Assembly (NCBI GenBank): GCA_024400915.1
Contig: JAKSLX010000005.1
Coordinates: 1 to 64,000, forward strand
Origin: Treponema sp.
Lineage (GTDB): Bacteria; Spirochaetota; Spirochaetia; Treponematales; Treponemataceae
Direction of reading: 5' to 3'
Length of the DNA stretch: 64,000 bases
Shown here: in pieces, positions 31,688 through 40,248 of the stretch
Numbering within the stretch: position 1 is the stretch's first letter
Layout of the letters: each line of letters begins with the position of its first letter
Program-made: the position numbers and the translations under genes
Notes under the pieces: generated by a model
Database searches by the model: none
What the model saw: the letters and a program-made list of their open reading frames with translations, nothing else
Told to the model about the DNA's origin: nothing

Positions 31688-31793
31688 TAAGTATGATTTA
31701 CGGTGGTTGAGCCTGTCGAAACCACCACTAATATCGTAGCAGTCATTTCGACAAGCTCAATGAGCGCTACGCTACATACTTTTGGGACATCCC
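31677..31793 (-). repeat. 117-bp palindromic element with two loop-complementary hairpins (copy 2)
   Basis: Ends GGGATGTCC...AAGTATG and CATACTTTTGGGACATCCC. Hairpin A GGTGGTT/AACCACC with loop GAGCCTGTCGA; hairpin B CGTAGC..TCATT / AATGA..GCTACG with loop TCGACAAGCTC. Compared with copy 1 the outer and inner stems differ on both sides so that pairing is kept (GGGCTGTC/GACAGCCC versus GGGATGTC/GACATCCC). Between the transporter's binding-protein and permease genes. Confidence 0.7.
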
Positions 31794-31808
31794 CTTGCGA
31801 ATTATGAA

Positions 31809-32579
31809 TTACTTTCCAATCTTTGAAATGTCAGAACCGAACCACTTCTTTGTAATTTCTGCAAGTGTTCCGTCCTTTGCCATGTCTTCAAGAGTCTTCT
31901 GAACGCTGTCACGAAGCTTCTTGTTCTTCTTGCTGAAAGCGATACCGTATTTTTCTGGAGAAAGTGTTTCACCGAGAACAACGAAATCCTTCTTTCCCTG
32001 CTGGATGCTGTAGTTGGCAACAATAAGGTCCATTACAACTCCGTCGATGCTCTTGATTTCAAGATCATTGAGTGCCGTAACATTTTCCTGGAATTCCACA
32101 ACTTCCTTGAGGGAAGCCTTGAATTCCTTTGCTTCGTCCAATGCATCCTGAGCAGAAGATCCAGCCTGAACACCAACTTTCTTTCCCTTAAGGTCAGCAA
32201 GAGTCTTGTATCCGCTGTCTGCACGAACAACTACAACCTGAGCGTTTTCAAGGTATGCAGATGTGAATGCCATCTTAGCCTGGCGTTCTTCTGTCATTGT
32301 AAGGCCGTTCCAGATGCAGTCGATCTTTCCTGTCTTAAGTTCCATTTCCTTTGCAGACCAGTCGATTGGCTGGCATACAAGCTCAAGACCAAGGCGCTTT
32401 GTAACTTCCTTTGCAAGGTCGATGTCGTAACCTACGATGTTGTTGTCTGCATCGCGGTATCCCATTGGTGGGAATGAATCGTCAAGACCAAGAACAAACT
32501 TGTTTGCATTCTTCTTTGCTGCCGATGCCATTGAAAGGCATGCCATGAGTCCACAAAGAACTGTCATAATTTTTTTCAT
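31809..32579 (-). CDS. Amino-acid ABC transporter, periplasmic substrate-binding protein
   Basis: 256 residues with signal peptide MKKIMTVLCGLMACLSMASA. Family 3 (HisJ/GlnH-like) binding protein: FVLGLDDSFPPMGYRDADNN, VGYDIDLAKEVTKRLG, CIWNGLTMTEERQ, YLENAQVVVVR, KKVGVQAGSSAQ, YGIAFSKKNKKLRD. An Arg follows the T-M-T motif as expected for ligand carboxylate binding. First gene of binding protein-permease-ATPase; TAGGAGTAGAAT before ATG. Located directly after argH, which hints at arginine or a related amino acid but does not prove the substrate. Confidence 0.92.
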   Translation of the reverse strand: MKKIMTVLCGLMACLSMASAAKKNANKFVLGLDDSFPPMGYRDADNNIVGYDIDLAKEVTKRLGLELVCQPIDWSAKEMELKTGKIDCIWNGLTMTEERQAKMAFTSAYLENAQVVVVRADSGYKTLADLKGKKVGVQAGSSAQDALDEAKEFKASLKEVVEFQENVTALNDLEIKSIDGVVMDLIVANYSIQQGKKDFVVLGETLSPEKYGIAFSKKNKKLRDSVQKTLEDMAKDGTLAEITKKWFGSDISKIGK

Positions 32580-32637
32580 ATTCTACTCCTAAAAACTAAA
32601 TTCCACCGTTCTCAAGGAACAGTGGATTAATCACTGA

Positions 32638-34065
32638 TTATTTTGTGCTCTTCTTGCAGAAAGCCTTCATGTTGCGGATCTGAACAGAAGTTGTCTTTGA
32701 AGATGGAGCACCTGTTGTCTGGCGGTGCTCAACACAAGCAACAGGAGAAAGACATTCATAAACGTCTTCTTCGATAAGCTTTGAGCACTGCTGAAGCTCT
32801 TCCATGCAAAGATCTTCTATTTTTGTAAGTCCAGCATCTATTGCCATTCTGACTGCCGTTGCAGAAACTGTATGAGCTGTACGGAATGGCATTCCCTTGC
32901 GTACAAGATATTCTGCAAGGTCAGTTGCATTTGCAAATCCACCTTCGCAGGAAGCAGCCATGTTCTCAACATTCCATTTTGCAGAAGAAATCATTGCTGT
33001 GAAAACCTTAAGGTTTCCTTCCACTGTATCAAGAGCTTCAAACAAAGGTGCCTTGTCTTCCTGCATGTCGCGGTCATAGGCAAGTGGAAGTCCCTTTACC
33101 ATTGTAAGGAGGTTGATGAGGTCTCCGTATACCTTTCCTGTTCTTCCGCGAATAAGTTCCGCAAAGTCAGGGTTCTTTTTCTGTGGCATGATTGAAGAAC
33201 CTGTAGACCATTTTTCACTGAGCTCGATAAAGGCAAATTCAGTTGTAGACCAGAGGACAACTTCTTCGCACATACGGCTAAGATGGCTCTGAAGGATTGC
33301 AAAGTCAGATGTAAATTCAATGCAGTAATCGCGGTCTGCAGAAGTGTCCAGAGAGTTTTCTGTAACACCTTCAAAGCCAAGCTTTTTTGCAACAAGTTCG
33401 CGGTTCAAAGGAAGGGTACTTCCCTGAAGTGCACCTGCTCCAAGTGGAGAAAGGTTTACACGCTTGAGGGAATCTTCAAGACGGAGCCAGTCACGCTTGA
33501 GCATTGTTGCCCATGCCATAAGATGCTGTGCAAGAGTTCCAGGCTGTGCATGCTGCATGTGAGTATAACCTGTAAGCAATGTCTTCTTGTTCTTGTCTGC
33601 AATGGCTGTCAAAGTTTCAATCAAAGTGATGATTTCATTCTGAAGGCAAGGAATGATTCTCTTAAGGTAAAGACGTTCATCCAAAGCAATCTGATCGTTG
33701 CGGCTGCGTCCAGTATGAACTTTCTTTCCAGGTTCGCCTATTCTGTCTGTCAAAGTTGCTTCAACAAAAGAGTGAATGTCTTCTGCGCTGTAGTCGATCT
33801 TAAGCTTTCCGCTTTCAAGATCCTTTTCAATGGACTTAAGACCCTTTACGATTGCATCGCTTTCCTTCTTGCTGATGATTCCACTTGCACCAAGCATTTC
33901 TGCGTGAGCGATCGAACCGTGAATGTCATCAAGAGCCATACGTTCATCAACGAAAATCGAAGTTTCAAATTCTACTGCTGCTGCATCAGGTCCTTCCGCA
34001 AAGCGTCCAGACCAAAGTGCCTTGTGATTGTCGTCAGTATGTGTTCCGTGTGATTTTGCTGCCAT
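32638..34065 (-). CDS. argH: Argininosuccinate lyase
   Basis: Splits argininosuccinate into arginine and fumarate, the last step of arginine synthesis. 475 residues, family length. Motifs: ALWSGRFAEGPDAAAVEFETSI in part, VHTGRSRNDQIALDERLY, GYTHMQHAQPGTLAQHL, and the fumarase/lyase signature GSSIMPQKKNPDFAELIRG with the catalytic serine. AACAGAGGAAAAA precedes ATG. No other arg genes are in the window, but carbamoyl phosphate for this pathway is made by CarAB. A weak hairpin without clear T tract (CCAC-GTTC/GAAC-GTGG near 32605) separates it from the transporter. Confidence 0.95.
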   Translation of the reverse strand: MAAKSHGTHTDDNHKALWSGRFAEGPDAAAVEFETSIFVDERMALDDIHGSIAHAEMLGASGIISKKESDAIVKGLKSIEKDLESGKLKIDYSAEDIHSFVEATLTDRIGEPGKKVHTGRSRNDQIALDERLYLKRIIPCLQNEIITLIETLTAIADKNKKTLLTGYTHMQHAQPGTLAQHLMAWATMLKRDWLRLEDSLKRVNLSPLGAGALQGSTLPLNRELVAKKLGFEGVTENSLDTSADRDYCIEFTSDFAILQSHLSRMCEEVVLWSTTEFAFIELSEKWSTGSSIMPQKKNPDFAELIRGRTGKVYGDLINLLTMVKGLPLAYDRDMQEDKAPLFEALDTVEGNLKVFTAMISSAKWNVENMAASCEGGFANATDLAEYLVRKGMPFRTAHTVSATAVRMAIDAGLTKIEDLCMEELQQCSKLIEEDVYECLSPVACVEHRQTTGAPSSKTTSVQIRNMKAFCKKSTK

Positions 34066-34118
34066 TTTTTCCTCTGTTATTTAATTTGAATTCCTACACC
34101 CATAATTTATGCTGGTTG

Positions 34119-34190
34119 CTGCGTCGATTGAGCTTGTCGAAATCATCGCAGTAACGCAAAAACATGGTGGTTTCGACAGGCTCAACCACC
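34119..34190 (+). repeat. Paired-hairpin repeat (copy 3, without outer arms)
   Basis: Hairpin A CTGCG..GATT/AATC..CGCAG with loop GAGCTTGTCGA (34130-34140); hairpin B GGTGGTT/AACCACC with loop TCGACAGGCTC (34173-34183). The loops can pair completely, with one U-G, in plus-strand RNA. The GGGxTGTC outer repeats of copies 1 and 2 are absent. Sits between the DtxR-like gene and argH. Confidence 0.65.
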
Positions 34191-34211
34191 ACATTACAGT
34201 TTTTTATTGAT

Positions 34212-34586
34212 TTATGAATTTTTATTCATCCATTTTTCAATGCCGTTTTTAATATCATCATCGATATCGTGTTCAATGCGACATGCATTTGCTTCTGCCT
34301 GCTCTTCATCAACTCCGCAGATTTTCATAAGGAATTTTGTAAGAAGAACATGACGGGCATAAATTGATTCAGCACGCTTGAGACCTTCTTCTGTAAGCTC
34401 AAGGGAGCCGATAGGTCCATCAGTAATGAAACCATTTTCTGTAAGTATGCTCATCGCACGGCTTACGCTTGGCTTTGAAACCCCAAGTTTTCTTGCAACA
34501 TCAACAGAACGGGCAATTCCATTCTGTCTTTTCAAAACGAGGACAGCTTCAAGATAGTCTTCGCCAGATTCATGTAGTTCTACCAT
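34212..34586 (-). CDS. DtxR/MntR-family metal-dependent regulator
   Basis: From ATG at 34586 (AGCAGGGGTTTTT before it) 124 residues: MVELHESGEDYLEAVLVL, winged helix (VDVARKLGVSKPSVSRAMSILTENGFI), then ERAESIYARHVLLTKFLMKICGVDEEQAEANACRIEHDID, the typical metal-binding/dimerisation helix with Glu, Cys, Glu and His ligands. Length suits the short MntR-type proteins lacking an SH3 domain. It probably represses metal uptake genes in response to Mn or Fe; no target is in the window. Confidence 0.88.
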   Translation of the reverse strand: MVELHESGEDYLEAVLVLKRQNGIARSVDVARKLGVSKPSVSRAMSILTENGFITDGPIGSLELTEEGLKRAESIYARHVLLTKFLMKICGVDEEQAEANACRIEHDIDDDIKNGIEKWMNKNS

Positions 34587-34688
34587 AAAAACCCCTGCTA
34601 AAATAATCACAACATTATACTACATAAAGCAGTGAATTTTCTATAGAACAAAGCGCAAGATTTTTCAGCAAAGCAATCCATCCAAAAC

Positions 34689-34722
34689 AAAAAAAATCGG
34701 CGGCTTACAAAATAAACCGCCG
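34689..34722 (-). terminator. Terminator of the NAD-salvage operon
   Basis: Minus-strand stem TCGGCGGTTT/AAGCCGCCGA followed by TTTTTTTTG, 5 bases after the nrtR stop. Confidence 0.9.
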
Positions 34723-34727
34723 AAGCA

Positions 34728-35555
34728 TCATGAATCCTTTTTTCTTCTGTAAAGCTTTGCAGGTCTGTGTCCTGCTCCAGTAACTACTCGATCAGTTTCC
34801 TCCACATACGGAGTGATCTTTCGTCTGAAATTTGCAGGGGCCACTTCCACACCAAGGATGGTTTCCTGAACTTTCTGCAGACCAGTAAGGGTAAAGCATT
34901 CCGGCATGAAATCAAAGAGAAAATCAAAGTCTTCCGCAGCTTTTTTAATCAATCCTATGGCAGTAGCAATAACCTTTGCATGATCAAAAGCAAGCTGGTC
35001 ACTGTCAATTATCTCATATTCATTCTGTCCGAAACGAGTCTTGCTCAACTTCAACTCAGCCTTGATGTGAAGTTTAACATCATCATTATCAAGGTGTAGG
35101 AAAAATTTTCCTTTTGAGGAAGTCTTCTCCAGACTCACCTTAAACCATAAAGCATCAACGGCGTCATCACCAGCAAGAGCCTTTACATTTTCCTCATCAA
35201 CAATCGTTATGTAGGCATTGGAAATGATTCTTCCGCGAGGATCTCTGTCTACTTCGCTGAATGCACCCATAGGCATGAGGGAGGAAGGCACAAGATTTGT
35301 TTCTTCCTTTAGTTCCCTGAAGGCACACTCCTCTATGGATTCATCAATGTTCAGAAATCCACCAGGCAAAGCCCACTTATTCATGAAAGGATGTCCACCC
35401 CTCTTGATAAGGAGCAATGAAAGTGCTTTCTTTTCATCCTGCCTATAGTTTCTTTCAGATTCTCCCGTTACCCCAAAAGTAACGATGTCGACTGTAACGC
35501 TGGGCCTTGGATATTTTGTAATATCGTAATTTGCCAAAAACTCTTTTTCCGTCAT
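34728..35555 (-). CDS. nrtR: NrtR-type Nudix transcription regulator of NAD synthesis
   Basis: Nudix domain plus C-terminal winged helix, the NrtR architecture: in known systems ADP-ribose binding to the Nudix part releases the operator. The Nudix box is near-complete (GGFLNIDESIEECAFRELKEETNL). The C-terminal part (FMPECFTLTGLQKVQETILG, NFRRKITPYVEETD) is the DNA-binding domain. Last gene of pncB-nadE-nadD-pncA-nrtR, so it likely autoregulates its operon. ATG at 35555 starts MTEKEFLANYD; a GTG at 35588 overlapping pncA would add 11 residues and cannot be excluded. Confidence 0.87.
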   Translation of the reverse strand: MTEKEFLANYDITKYPRPSVTVDIVTFGVTGESERNYRQDEKKALSLLLIKRGGHPFMNKWALPGGFLNIDESIEECAFRELKEETNLVPSSLMPMGAFSEVDRDPRGRIISNAYITIVDEENVKALAGDDAVDALWFKVSLEKTSSKGKFFLHLDNDDVKLHIKAELKLSKTRFGQNEYEIIDSDQLAFDHAKVIATAIGLIKKAAEDFDFLFDFMPECFTLTGLQKVQETILGVEVAPANFRRKITPYVEETDRVVTGAGHRPAKLYRRKKDS

Positions 35556-35566
35556 AGGCCGTCCGT

Positions 35567-36079
35567 TCAGATTACATTTATCTGGCACATCTTCATTGCA
35601 TTCAACGCATTGCTATGGCTCTCTGGAGTTACACCAGCGCAAGCGTTTCCATCACAGGTAATCTTCAGCTCTGGTACTTTTGCCTTGATGATGAATGCAT
35701 TGGAAATAACGCAGATGTCAGTACAGAGACCCACAAGTTCAACCTCTTCAAGCTCGGCAAGACCCGCAACATAATCAGCAAGTTCCATAGAACCAAAGCT
35801 AGGCTTGTTGATTACCTTTGAATCTGCAACATCAAGCTTTTCTGTAATTTCCCAGCCCTTTGTTCCTTCAATGCAATGTTCCACTGGAAGATTTTTTCCT
35901 TCCTGTGTTTCAAGATAATTTTTCTGGTGGGTATCCCTTGTAAAAACTACAGGATTACCAGCCTTTCTGTATTCTTCGATTTTTTTCTGGACAGCAGGAA
36001 CAATGGCAACTGCTTCTTTTGTTCCCAATGCCGCATCGATAAAATCATTCTGCATGTCAACTACTACAAGAAGTTTCAT
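35567..36079 (-). CDS. pncA: Nicotinamidase
   Basis: Deamidates nicotinamide to nicotinate for NAD salvage. 170 residues, isochorismatase-like fold: VVVDMQNDFIDAALG (catalytic Asp), FTRDTHQKNY, and the nucleophile Cys in ELVGLCTDICVISNAF. A metal-binding His pair and Asp region are compatible. ATG follows the nadD stop with GGACTAAA in between. Confidence 0.93.
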   Translation of the reverse strand: MKLLVVVDMQNDFIDAALGTKEAVAIVPAVQKKIEEYRKAGNPVVFTRDTHQKNYLETQEGKNLPVEHCIEGTKGWEITEKLDVADSKVINKPSFGSMELADYVAGLAELEEVELVGLCTDICVISNAFIIKAKVPELKITCDGNACAGVTPESHSNALNAMKMCQINVI

Positions 36080-36080
36080 T

Positions 36081-36650
36081 TTAGTCCTCCATCAAATTCT
36101 TCTGGCCTTTTATAAGCCAGTCCTCATCAAGCAAATCTTCGAATTCTTCATCGCTCATTATCTGCATCAATTTCTGACGCAGGGCCGTTGAGCTGATGCT
36201 GTTATTCATCTCAAGGTATTCAAAAGGAATATCAGGGAAATCACTTTCATATCCAGGTCTGTTGAAAACAACGAGCTTTGCCAGCTGAAGAATTTTTTCC
36301 CATTCATACCAGGTCTTGAATTTCTGAAGGGAATCAGAGCCAATGGCAACATAGTATTCATGCTTGGTTCCATTAAGCTCAATGATTTTTTCCAGTGTAT
36401 CCACAAAACGCCAGTCATCATCTACAGACCGTTCTATGTCACACACTTCCACATTCTTAAGACCTGCAACTTTCTTTTCTGCCTGTTCAAAGCGCTCGTT
36501 AAAGGAAAACATCTGCTTGTTAACTTTATAGTAGCGGACTGTAGTCGGAACTATCAGGACGCTGTCATAATTTTTTGAAAGCCTTTCAGCTATTTCCTGA
36601 TGAGCACTTGTCCAGGGATCAAAAGTTCCTCCGAAGATTATGATTTTCAT
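36081..36650 (-). CDS. nadD: Nicotinate-nucleotide adenylyltransferase
   Basis: Adenylates nicotinate mononucleotide. The start at 36650 (MKIIIFGGTFDPWTSAHQEIA) overlaps the nadE stop as TAATG; the frame extends 23 codons upstream into nadE, which is unlikely to be coding. 189 residues. The nucleotide-binding (H/T)xGH motif is TSAH, so the glycine is alanine here; SISSTALRQKL supplies the ISSTxIR motif. Fourth step partner of PncA, PncB and NadE. Confidence 0.9.
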   Translation of the reverse strand: MKIIIFGGTFDPWTSAHQEIAERLSKNYDSVLIVPTTVRYYKVNKQMFSFNERFEQAEKKVAGLKNVEVCDIERSVDDDWRFVDTLEKIIELNGTKHEYYVAIGSDSLQKFKTWYEWEKILQLAKLVVFNRPGYESDFPDIPFEYLEMNNSISSTALRQKLMQIMSDEEFEDLLDEDWLIKGQKNLMED

Positions 36651-37414
36651 TACTGCCACTCCGAAATATTTTTCCAAGAGGGAACAAAACAAGGAAGATT
36701 CAAAAGCCTTTTCTTCCATGCCATTGCTTTAAGCTTTGCAGAAATTTTTTCTGCCTTCTCCTGTGACACTTCAGACTTCTTACCTTCAGCCACTTTCTGC
36801 AGTTCATCGTAAGTAAATCCAAGCTTGTCTTCATCTGTCATTCCGCACATTCCGTCACTTGGTGCCTTGCGGACAAGTTCTTCTGGGAGTCCAAGTTCAA
36901 GACCAAGCTGAACGACTTCACTTACAAAAAGATAGGCAAGAGGAGCAAAATCCCCGGCACCATCTCCCCACAGGGTATAGAATCCTGCCAGTCTTTCGCT
37001 AAGGTTTCCGTTGCAGGAAATTCTAGCATTGCCGATCATTGCCGCAACGCCATACAGAGTCGCCATTCTCAATCGGGCCGGTGTATTTGTGTTGTACTGA
37101 TCCGGAGTTCCATCAACCTTGAATACATTCTTGAATTCTCCAGTAAGTCCTGCGTAAGCATCCTGAATGTTTATCGTATAGTTTTCTATTCCAAGTATTT
37201 CACAGACTCTTTTTGAATCGCCGATGTCCTTCTGAACACCATTAGGCATCATGACACCAACAACGCGATCCTTACCAAGGGCCTCGCAGCACAAGGCCGC
37301 AACAACGCTTGAATCCTTTCCTCCAGAAATACCGATTACTACCTTTGTATTTTCATTGCCATTATTTGCAAAATAATTCTTTACGAATTCAACTGCTTCT
37401 TCCTTTAGTCCCAT
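36650..37414 (-). CDS. nadE: NAD synthetase, ammonia-dependent
   Basis: Amidates nicotinate adenine dinucleotide to NAD. 254 residues, with the ATP pyrophosphatase loop VIGISGGKDSSVVAAL and GDGAGDFAPLAYLFVSEV. There is no glutaminase domain, so it needs free ammonia, unlike the amidotransferases of the glutamine block. Overlaps the end of pncB by 10 bases (AAATGGGACTAA). Confidence 0.93.
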   Translation of the reverse strand: MGLKEEAVEFVKNYFANNGNENTKVVIGISGGKDSSVVAALCCEALGKDRVVGVMMPNGVQKDIGDSKRVCEILGIENYTINIQDAYAGLTGEFKNVFKVDGTPDQYNTNTPARLRMATLYGVAAMIGNARISCNGNLSERLAGFYTLWGDGAGDFAPLAYLFVSEVVQLGLELGLPEELVRKAPSDGMCGMTDEDKLGFTYDELQKVAEGKKSEVSQEKAEKISAKLKAMAWKKRLLNLPCFVPSWKNISEWQ

Positions 37415-38643
37415 TTGTGGTTCAACCTCCAGTCAATTGTTTTCTTCAAGTACTCGACATAATCGTTGTCCTTGCACATTGTTTTTCCCGGTGCATTTGA
37501 AAGTTTTGCAACAGGCCTGTTATTGCATTCAGTCACCTTCATGACGATGTTTAATGGAGCCACATCAGTATCGTTTGCGATGTATGTTCCAATTCCAAAA
37601 GCAACCTTTATCTTGCCATTGAAGTAATCGTACAGTTTTGATGCACGTTCAAAATCAAGGCTGTCACTGAACAAAAGTGTTTTTGTTTTTGGATTGACTC
37701 TTTCATCGTGATACTTGTTGTAGTACTTTTCAAAATGCTTGATCCATTCATCGCCCCATTCATAAGGATCTCCAGAATCGTGGCGGACACCAGAGAAGCA
37801 GATTGAGTAGGTATAACCCATATCACGCTTTGTTGTTGCATCACCGATAGTATCAGTCAGGTAGGTTCCGTTAAGAACGCCATATTCCTTTGTCCAGGCT
37901 TCCATCGCAAATTTATTTGAATATGCAGGATTGAACATTGGATTTCCCTGACCTACACACATGATGAATTCATGTGCCATTGTACCTACAGGAATAACCT
38001 TGTATTTTTTTGCAAGGTAAACATTTGAAGTACCAACGCACCTAGAACCCTTGTAGCTGTCATTTGCCCCACACAAGGTCTTTACTGCAAGCTCCTGAGC
38101 TTCGGCACTCAGACGGCGGCGAAGTCCGAATTCAGAGAATGTACCGATATTGTACTTTCCACTGACAAGCCAGTTCTTTTTTTCTTCAAGCTTTCTCTTG
38201 TACTGTTCAAAAAGCTCAGCATAGTTGTATGTCATCCTGAAGAAAACTTCATTTACAATTGCAAGAACAGGAATTTCATACATTGAGGTATTGAGCCATG
38301 TTCCGCATGTTTCAATAGACAGACCGCATTCAGCCTCATCAGATATCTCGAAATCTTCAAAACGGGCATGCCACAACCTAAGGTGGTCAATGTAATCCTC
38401 ATGAAGCCATTCGATACCAGCAAGGTATTCAAGTTCTTCTTCAGTGAACCTAAGATCGCAGTAATGCTTGATCTGATCCTTGATTTCCTGAATCATCTGG
38501 CCGGTAAACTTAACATCCTTATTGCGGCATTTGAAAGTCCAGTTTGTTTTGTAAGATGCATACTGGTGGTAGATGGCCTGTCCCATCGAAAACTTGTAAA
38601 GATCTGTTTCAAGCAAACTTGAAATGATTGGCTGTAATAACAT
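37405..38643 (-). CDS. pncB: Nicotinate phosphoribosyltransferase
   Basis: Converts nicotinate + PRPP to nicotinate mononucleotide. 412 residues: ETDLYKFSMGQAIYHQY at the start, GTFSEFGLRRRLS, TSNVYLAKKYKVIPVGTMAHEF (with the phosphorylated His) and GVRHDSGDPYEWGDEWI. First gene of the NAD-salvage operon, with AAGGAGGTAACCT before ATG and a strong promoter upstream. Confidence 0.95.
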   Translation of the reverse strand: MLLQPIISSLLETDLYKFSMGQAIYHQYASYKTNWTFKCRNKDVKFTGQMIQEIKDQIKHYCDLRFTEEELEYLAGIEWLHEDYIDHLRLWHARFEDFEISDEAECGLSIETCGTWLNTSMYEIPVLAIVNEVFFRMTYNYAELFEQYKRKLEEKKNWLVSGKYNIGTFSEFGLRRRLSAEAQELAVKTLCGANDSYKGSRCVGTSNVYLAKKYKVIPVGTMAHEFIMCVGQGNPMFNPAYSNKFAMEAWTKEYGVLNGTYLTDTIGDATTKRDMGYTYSICFSGVRHDSGDPYEWGDEWIKHFEKYYNKYHDERVNPKTKTLLFSDSLDFERASKLYDYFNGKIKVAFGIGTYIANDTDVAPLNIVMKVTECNNRPVAKLSNAPGKTMCKDNDYVEYLKKTIDWRLNHKWD

Positions 38644-38678
38644 AGGTTACCTCCTTGATACCTTTCTTATTTACATTT

Positions 38679-38736
38679 TAATAATAACACCTAAATAATA
38701 TTTTGTCAATGATATTATCAAAATAATAATAACATT
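38679..38736 (-). promoter_or_regulatory. pncB promoter with candidate NrtR operator
   Basis: TTGACA (38709-38704), 17 bases, TATTAT (38686-38681) on the minus strand. A near-perfect palindrome, arms AATGATATTAT (38708-38718) and ATAATAACATT (38726-38736), 7-base spacer, abuts the -35. The direct repeat TAATAATAACA occurs both in it and over the -10. The nrtR gene at the operon end makes this the likely binding site; that is inference. Confidence 0.6.
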
Positions 38737-38769
38737 AAATTTTACACCTATCTTCAAGAAAAACTCAAT

Positions 38770-38797
38770 TTGAATTTTTCCAAAGAAGTTCTATAAT
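38770..38797 (+). promoter_or_regulatory. hydG promoter, probably leaderless
   Basis: TTGAAT (38770-38775), 16 bases, TATAAT (38792-38797). Transcription would begin near 38804, leaving the ATG at 38805 at the mRNA end; the ATG at 38796 lies inside the -10. Confidence 0.55.
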
Positions 38798-38804
38798 GTT
38801 ACCC

Positions 38805-40247
38805 ATGTATAACCCAAAATCCATGAAGGCAGAAGAATTCATCAGTCACGAAGAAATTCTTGCCTCGTTGAAATATGCAGACGAAAACAAAAACAATACT
38901 GAACTTATAGAATCACTTTTAGAAAAAGCCCGCCCGACAAAAACAGAAACGGGATGGCATTGCCAGGGACTCACCCACAGGGAAGCTTCGGTTCTCCTTG
39001 CCTGTGAAGATGAAGAAATCAACAAAAAAATTTTCAAGCTTGCAGAAGAAATCAAAAAAGCATTTTACGGAAACAGAATAGTTTTATTTGCTCCACTATA
39101 CCTTTCCAACTACTGCATCAACGGTTGCCTTTACTGCCCGTATCATCTGAAGAACAAAAACATTGCAAGAAAAAAACTTACTCAGGCAGAAATTGCAGCA
39201 GAAGTAAAAGCACTGCAGGACATGGGGCATAAAAGACTTGCAATAGAAGCAGGTGAAGATCCAAAAAACAATCCAATCGAATACATCCTTGAAAGCTTAA
39301 AGACAATCTACAGCGTAAAGCACAGGAACGGTTCCATACGACGCGCAAATGTAAACATCGCCGCAACTACAGTCGAAGAATACAAAATGCTGAAGGACGC
39401 AGGCATCGGAACCTACATTCTTTTTCAGGAAACCTACCACAAGGAAAGCTACGAACAGCTTCATCCTACTGGACCAAAACACGACTACTGCTGGCACACG
39501 GAAGCCCACGACAGGGCAATGGAAGCAGGCATTGACGATGTTGGACTTGGAGTTCTTTTTGGCCTTGATAAATACCGCTATGAATTTGCAGGCCTTTTAA
39601 TGCACGCGGAACATCTTGAAGCGGTTCATGGCGTTGGACCTCATACAATTTCTGTTCCAAGAGTAAAAAAGGCAGACGACATTGATCCTGATGTTTTTGA
39701 CAACGGCATCAGCGACGAAATGTTTTTAAAGCTCATTGCATGCATAAGGATTGCAGTTCCATATACAGGCATGATTATCAGCACCCGCGAAAATGAAGAA
39801 ACAAGACAGCGTGCATTGAACGCAGGAATAAGCCAGATAAGCGGCGGATCTCGAACAAGCGTTGGCGGATATACCGAAAAGGAAAGACCCCACGACTCTG
39901 AACAGTTTGATGTAAGCGACACAAGAACACTGGACGAAGTAATCGGCTGGCTCATAGAACAGAACCACATTCCATCATTCTGCACAGCCTGTTACAGGGA
40001 AGGGAGAACCGGAGACCGCTTCATGTCCCTCTGTAAGACAGGTCAAATTCAAAACTGCTGCCATCCAAATGCATTGATGACTCTGCAGGAATATCTTACC
40101 GACTATGCATCCAATGAAACAAAGACAGTCGGAGAAAAACTTATCGCAAAAGAACTTAAAAACATTCCACGCGAAAAGACAAGGGAAATATGCTCAGCCC
40201 ACATTGATAAGATAAAAACATCAGACGAAAGGGATTTCAGATTTTAA
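38805..40247 (+). CDS. hydG: [FeFe]-hydrogenase maturase HydG (radical SAM tyrosine lyase)
   Basis: Cleaves tyrosine to make CO and cyanide ligands for the H-cluster. About 480 residues. SAM cluster CX3CX2C in NYCINGCLYCPYH; the second-cluster cysteines near the end are in CTACYREGRTGDRFMSLCKTG, as expected for HydG rather than ThiH. I prefer ATG 38805 (MYNPKSMKAEEF) because the first ATG (38796) overlaps a TATAAT box; the first ATG has GAAG 7 bases upstream and remains possible. One base separates it from hydF. No hydrogenase structural gene is in the window. Confidence 0.93.
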   Translation: MYNPKSMKAEEFISHEEILASLKYADENKNNTELIESLLEKARPTKTETGWHCQGLTHREASVLLACEDEEINKKIFKLAEEIKKAFYGNRIVLFAPLYLSNYCINGCLYCPYHLKNKNIARKKLTQAEIAAEVKALQDMGHKRLAIEAGEDPKNNPIEYILESLKTIYSVKHRNGSIRRANVNIAATTVEEYKMLKDAGIGTYILFQETYHKESYEQLHPTGPKHDYCWHTEAHDRAMEAGIDDVGLGVLFGLDKYRYEFAGLLMHAEHLEAVHGVGPHTISVPRVKKADDIDPDVFDNGISDEMFLKLIACIRIAVPYTGMIISTRENEETRQRALNAGISQISGGSRTSVGGYTEKERPHDSEQFDVSDTRTLDEVIGWLIEQNHIPSFCTACYREGRTGDRFMSLCKTGQIQNCCHPNALMTLQEYLTDYASNETKTVGEKLIAKELKNIPREKTREICSAHIDKIKTSDERDFRF

Positions 40248-40248
40248 A

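Noticed and set aside
17424..31793. Insertion sequence ends (IS with GGGxTGTCC ends)
   Set aside because: The ends resemble IS terminal repeats, but there is no transposase, no target duplication is seen, and internal hairpins with covarying stems are the dominant feature. A non-autonomous element cannot be excluded.
38796..38804. ATG at 38796 as hydG start
   Set aside because: It lies inside the TATAAT box; the ATG at 38805 fits the predicted transcript start better. Kept as an alternative because GAAG lies upstream.
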